From Clostridia bacterium (GTDB lineage: Bacteria > Bacillota_A > Clostridia > Oscillospirales > CAG-272): a DNA stretch of 6,549 nucleotides. The notes below the pieces were generated by a model. That model saw only the letters and a program-made list of their open reading frames with translations, was not told where the DNA came from and did not search any database. Both the position numbers and the translations under genes were made by a program. Location: contig JAFVYX010000009.1 in the NCBI GenBank assembly GCA_017500625.1, positions 1-6,549 on the forward strand, in the 5' to 3' direction. Every line of letters begins with the position of its first letter. Position 1 is the first letter of the stretch. Shown one piece after another: positions 5,625 to 6,549 of this stretch.

Positions 5625-6404
5625 ATGAATGCTTTTTATGAAGAATTGCGTGAAAATGACCGAGAGCTGCGCATCATCCGCAACGGCAACCATTCCTATC
5701 GACCGCATTTCCATATCAACGTAGAGCTTTTGATAGTCAAACGGGGGGACTATCTTGCCGAGGTCAACGGAAGCCAATACCGGGTGGGGGACGGCACGGT
5801 CCTTCTTTGCGACAGCTATGATATCCATTCCTATGAGCGCCTCTCGGACGGGGGCGCGGACGACGACTGCGTGCTGATCATTCCGGAGCGCTACCTTTCG
5901 CGCTTTTCAGCGTATCAGCGCGGGCGGCGGCCAAGCACACCGCTGTTTCGGGACGGGGCGCTCTGTGAGCTGCTGCTCGCTCTTGTCGACACCGTGCTCC
6001 TTGCGGCGGACAATGAGTATCTTGTCGCCTCCACGCTCGATTATATGCTGGCGCGCATGCTGGAGGGGGCTACCCTCGTCGATGTCGAGGAGGGGCGGGA
6101 CGTGGGCCTTATCCGCAGGATCCTCTCCTACATCAACCGCCATTACCGTGAGCCGATTACCATGGCCTCGGTCGCTACGGGGCTCGGATACAGCGCGGCG
6201 CATCTTTCGCGCGTGTTCCACCACTTTATGAAGACCAACGTCAAGGCCTACATCAATCGCCTGCGCCTTTCCTATATCAAGCAGCGCCTCTCCGAGGATC
6301 CGAAGGCCGACATCACCCCCCTGATCTTTGAGGCGGGCTTTGGCAGTATCCAATCCTATTACCGTAGCCAAAATGGACTCGAACCGATAAGCCCTCGGCG
6401 ATAG
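5625..6404 (+). CDS. AraC-family transcriptional regulator, C-terminus altered
   Basis: A 259-residue regulator. Residues 25-75 form a cupin-like sensor domain (RPHFHINVELLIVKRGDYLAEVNG, then GTVLLCDSYDIHSY), with His28, His30, Glu34 and His68 positioned like cupin pocket residues. Residues 162-248 form the double helix-turn-helix: LIRRILSYINRHYREPITMASVATGLGYSAAHLSRVF and, for the second, PLIFEAGFGSIQSYYRS. The ATG at 5625 has no Shine-Dalgarno site. The divergent GH3 gene is the obvious target, with a sugar as likely effector. One oddity: after YYRS (245-248) family members normally continue 'FKR.TG.TP..YR', but here the frame gives QNGLEPISPRR and stops. The last conserved helix is thus altered or lost through a sequence junction at about 6366. 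The protein may be non-functional in this form, or the contig may be misjoined there. Confidence 0.88.
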   Translation: MNAFYEELRENDRELRIIRNGNHSYRPHFHINVELLIVKRGDYLAEVNGSQYRVGDGTVLLCDSYDIHSYERLSDGGADDDCVLIIPERYLSRFSAYQRGRRPSTPLFRDGALCELLLALVDTVLLAADNEYLVASTLDYMLARMLEGATLVDVEEGRDVGLIRRILSYINRHYREPITMASVATGLGYSAAHLSRVFHHFMKTNVKAYINRLRLSYIKQRLSEDPKADITPLIFEAGFGSIQSYYRSQNGLEPISPRR

Positions 6405-6498
6405 ATTCTCGTGTCTTTCGCCGTGGCTCGTCTTGAAAAGCCCACGCTTGTCGGCGCCTCGCCCCGTCAAAATCCAAAGAAAATCTATTCGCCGAAGG
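6392..6498 (-). other. Right-end tail with a long inverted repeat (possible structured RNA or repeat element)
   Basis: The last 145 bases (6405-6549) contain no convincing gene. Bases 6392-6407 and 6482-6498 pair over 16 positions with one bulged base (6489). One pair (6394/6496) is G-U on the minus strand but an A-C mismatch on the plus strand, which favours a minus-strand RNA. Inside lies a second hairpin: GTGGGCT with AGCCAC on the minus strand, closed by CGCC/GGCG. The stem's left arm overlaps the end of the AraC reading frame. It could be a structured RNA, the end of a repeat or small mobile element, or assembly noise. No known RNA class was recognised. Confidence 0.35.
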
Positions 6499-6549
6499 GT
6501 GCTGCGCAGTTTTCATCGAGCCGATATTTATGAGATGCGAGGACAAAAG

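Noticed and set aside
6371..6390. Minus-strand GGTTCGAGTCC resembles a tRNA T-arm, and TGGATTTTGACGGGG (about 6460-6480, minus) recalls the start of tmRNA.
   Set aside because: The T-stem does not pair beyond two G-C pairs plus one end pair, no acceptor or anticodon arm is found, and the two pieces are far too close together for a tmRNA.
6313..6546. Minus-strand 77-codon frame (with LDFDGARRRQ) across the right-end tail.
   Set aside because: It runs antisense into the conserved AraC helix-turn-helix coding sequence, and no family or convincing ribosome binding site was recognised. The inverted repeat explains the region better, though a repeat-encoded peptide cannot be fully excluded.
1..6549. 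CRISPR array, transposase gene, prophage genes or defence system.
   Set aside because: No regularly spaced repeat-spacer units, transposase or integrase motifs, or toxin-antitoxin-like pairs were found on either strand.

Overview
The window looks like a short contig from a moderately GC-rich Bacillota genome, most likely a gut-type Clostridia. The evidence is strong AGGAG-type ribosome binding sites, a TTG and a GTG start codon, consensus sigma-A promoters, compact GC-hairpin terminators, and protein sequences that read as clostridial. This placement is an inference from sequence style; there is no rRNA or other marker in the window.

Layout, left to right. Bases 1 to about 143 read on the minus strand as a fragment of a BspA-like leucine-rich-repeat surface protein. 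At about 140 this gives way abruptly to a plus-strand frame encoding the last transmembrane helix and tail of an integral membrane protein, probably an ABC-2 type permease, ending at 266. Then comes an intact prfC (release factor RF3, 295-1887, TTG start), closed by a hairpin terminator that also serves the convergent lexA-like repressor gene (1926-2528, minus). lexA is divergent from a two-gene plus-strand unit: a glyoxalase/VOC-family protein (2711-3127) and an 83-residue two-helix membrane protein of unknown function (3163-3414). Both divergent promoters are near-perfect sigma-A promoters with 17-base spacers. A hairpin terminator and a second, duplicated T-rich tail (3437-3501) separate this unit from a convergent glycoside hydrolase family 3 enzyme (3508-5511, minus). 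That gene is divergent from an AraC-family regulator (5625-6404, plus), so the last two form a classic sugar-responsive regulator/enzyme pair. The final 145 bases (6405-6549) hold no convincing gene.

How it works together. prfC and lexA are general housekeeping and stress functions. The GH3/AraC pair is a small carbohydrate-utilisation module. The GH3 promoter has a perfect -10 but no recognisable -35, and three GCAAAAA repeats spaced exactly 12 bases apart lie where an AraC activator would be expected to bind. The regulator's own best promoter would start transcription at its start codon, giving a leaderless message.

Nothing here is clearly a new biological system. The points most worth checking are the two contig-end anomalies (the left LRR/permease junction; the right end, where the AraC protein loses its conserved tail and runs into a sequence able to form a 16-pair stem), the 12-base repeat array, the leaderless regulator, and the LexA variant with a Cys-Gly cleavage site and no recognisable Gram-positive SOS box.
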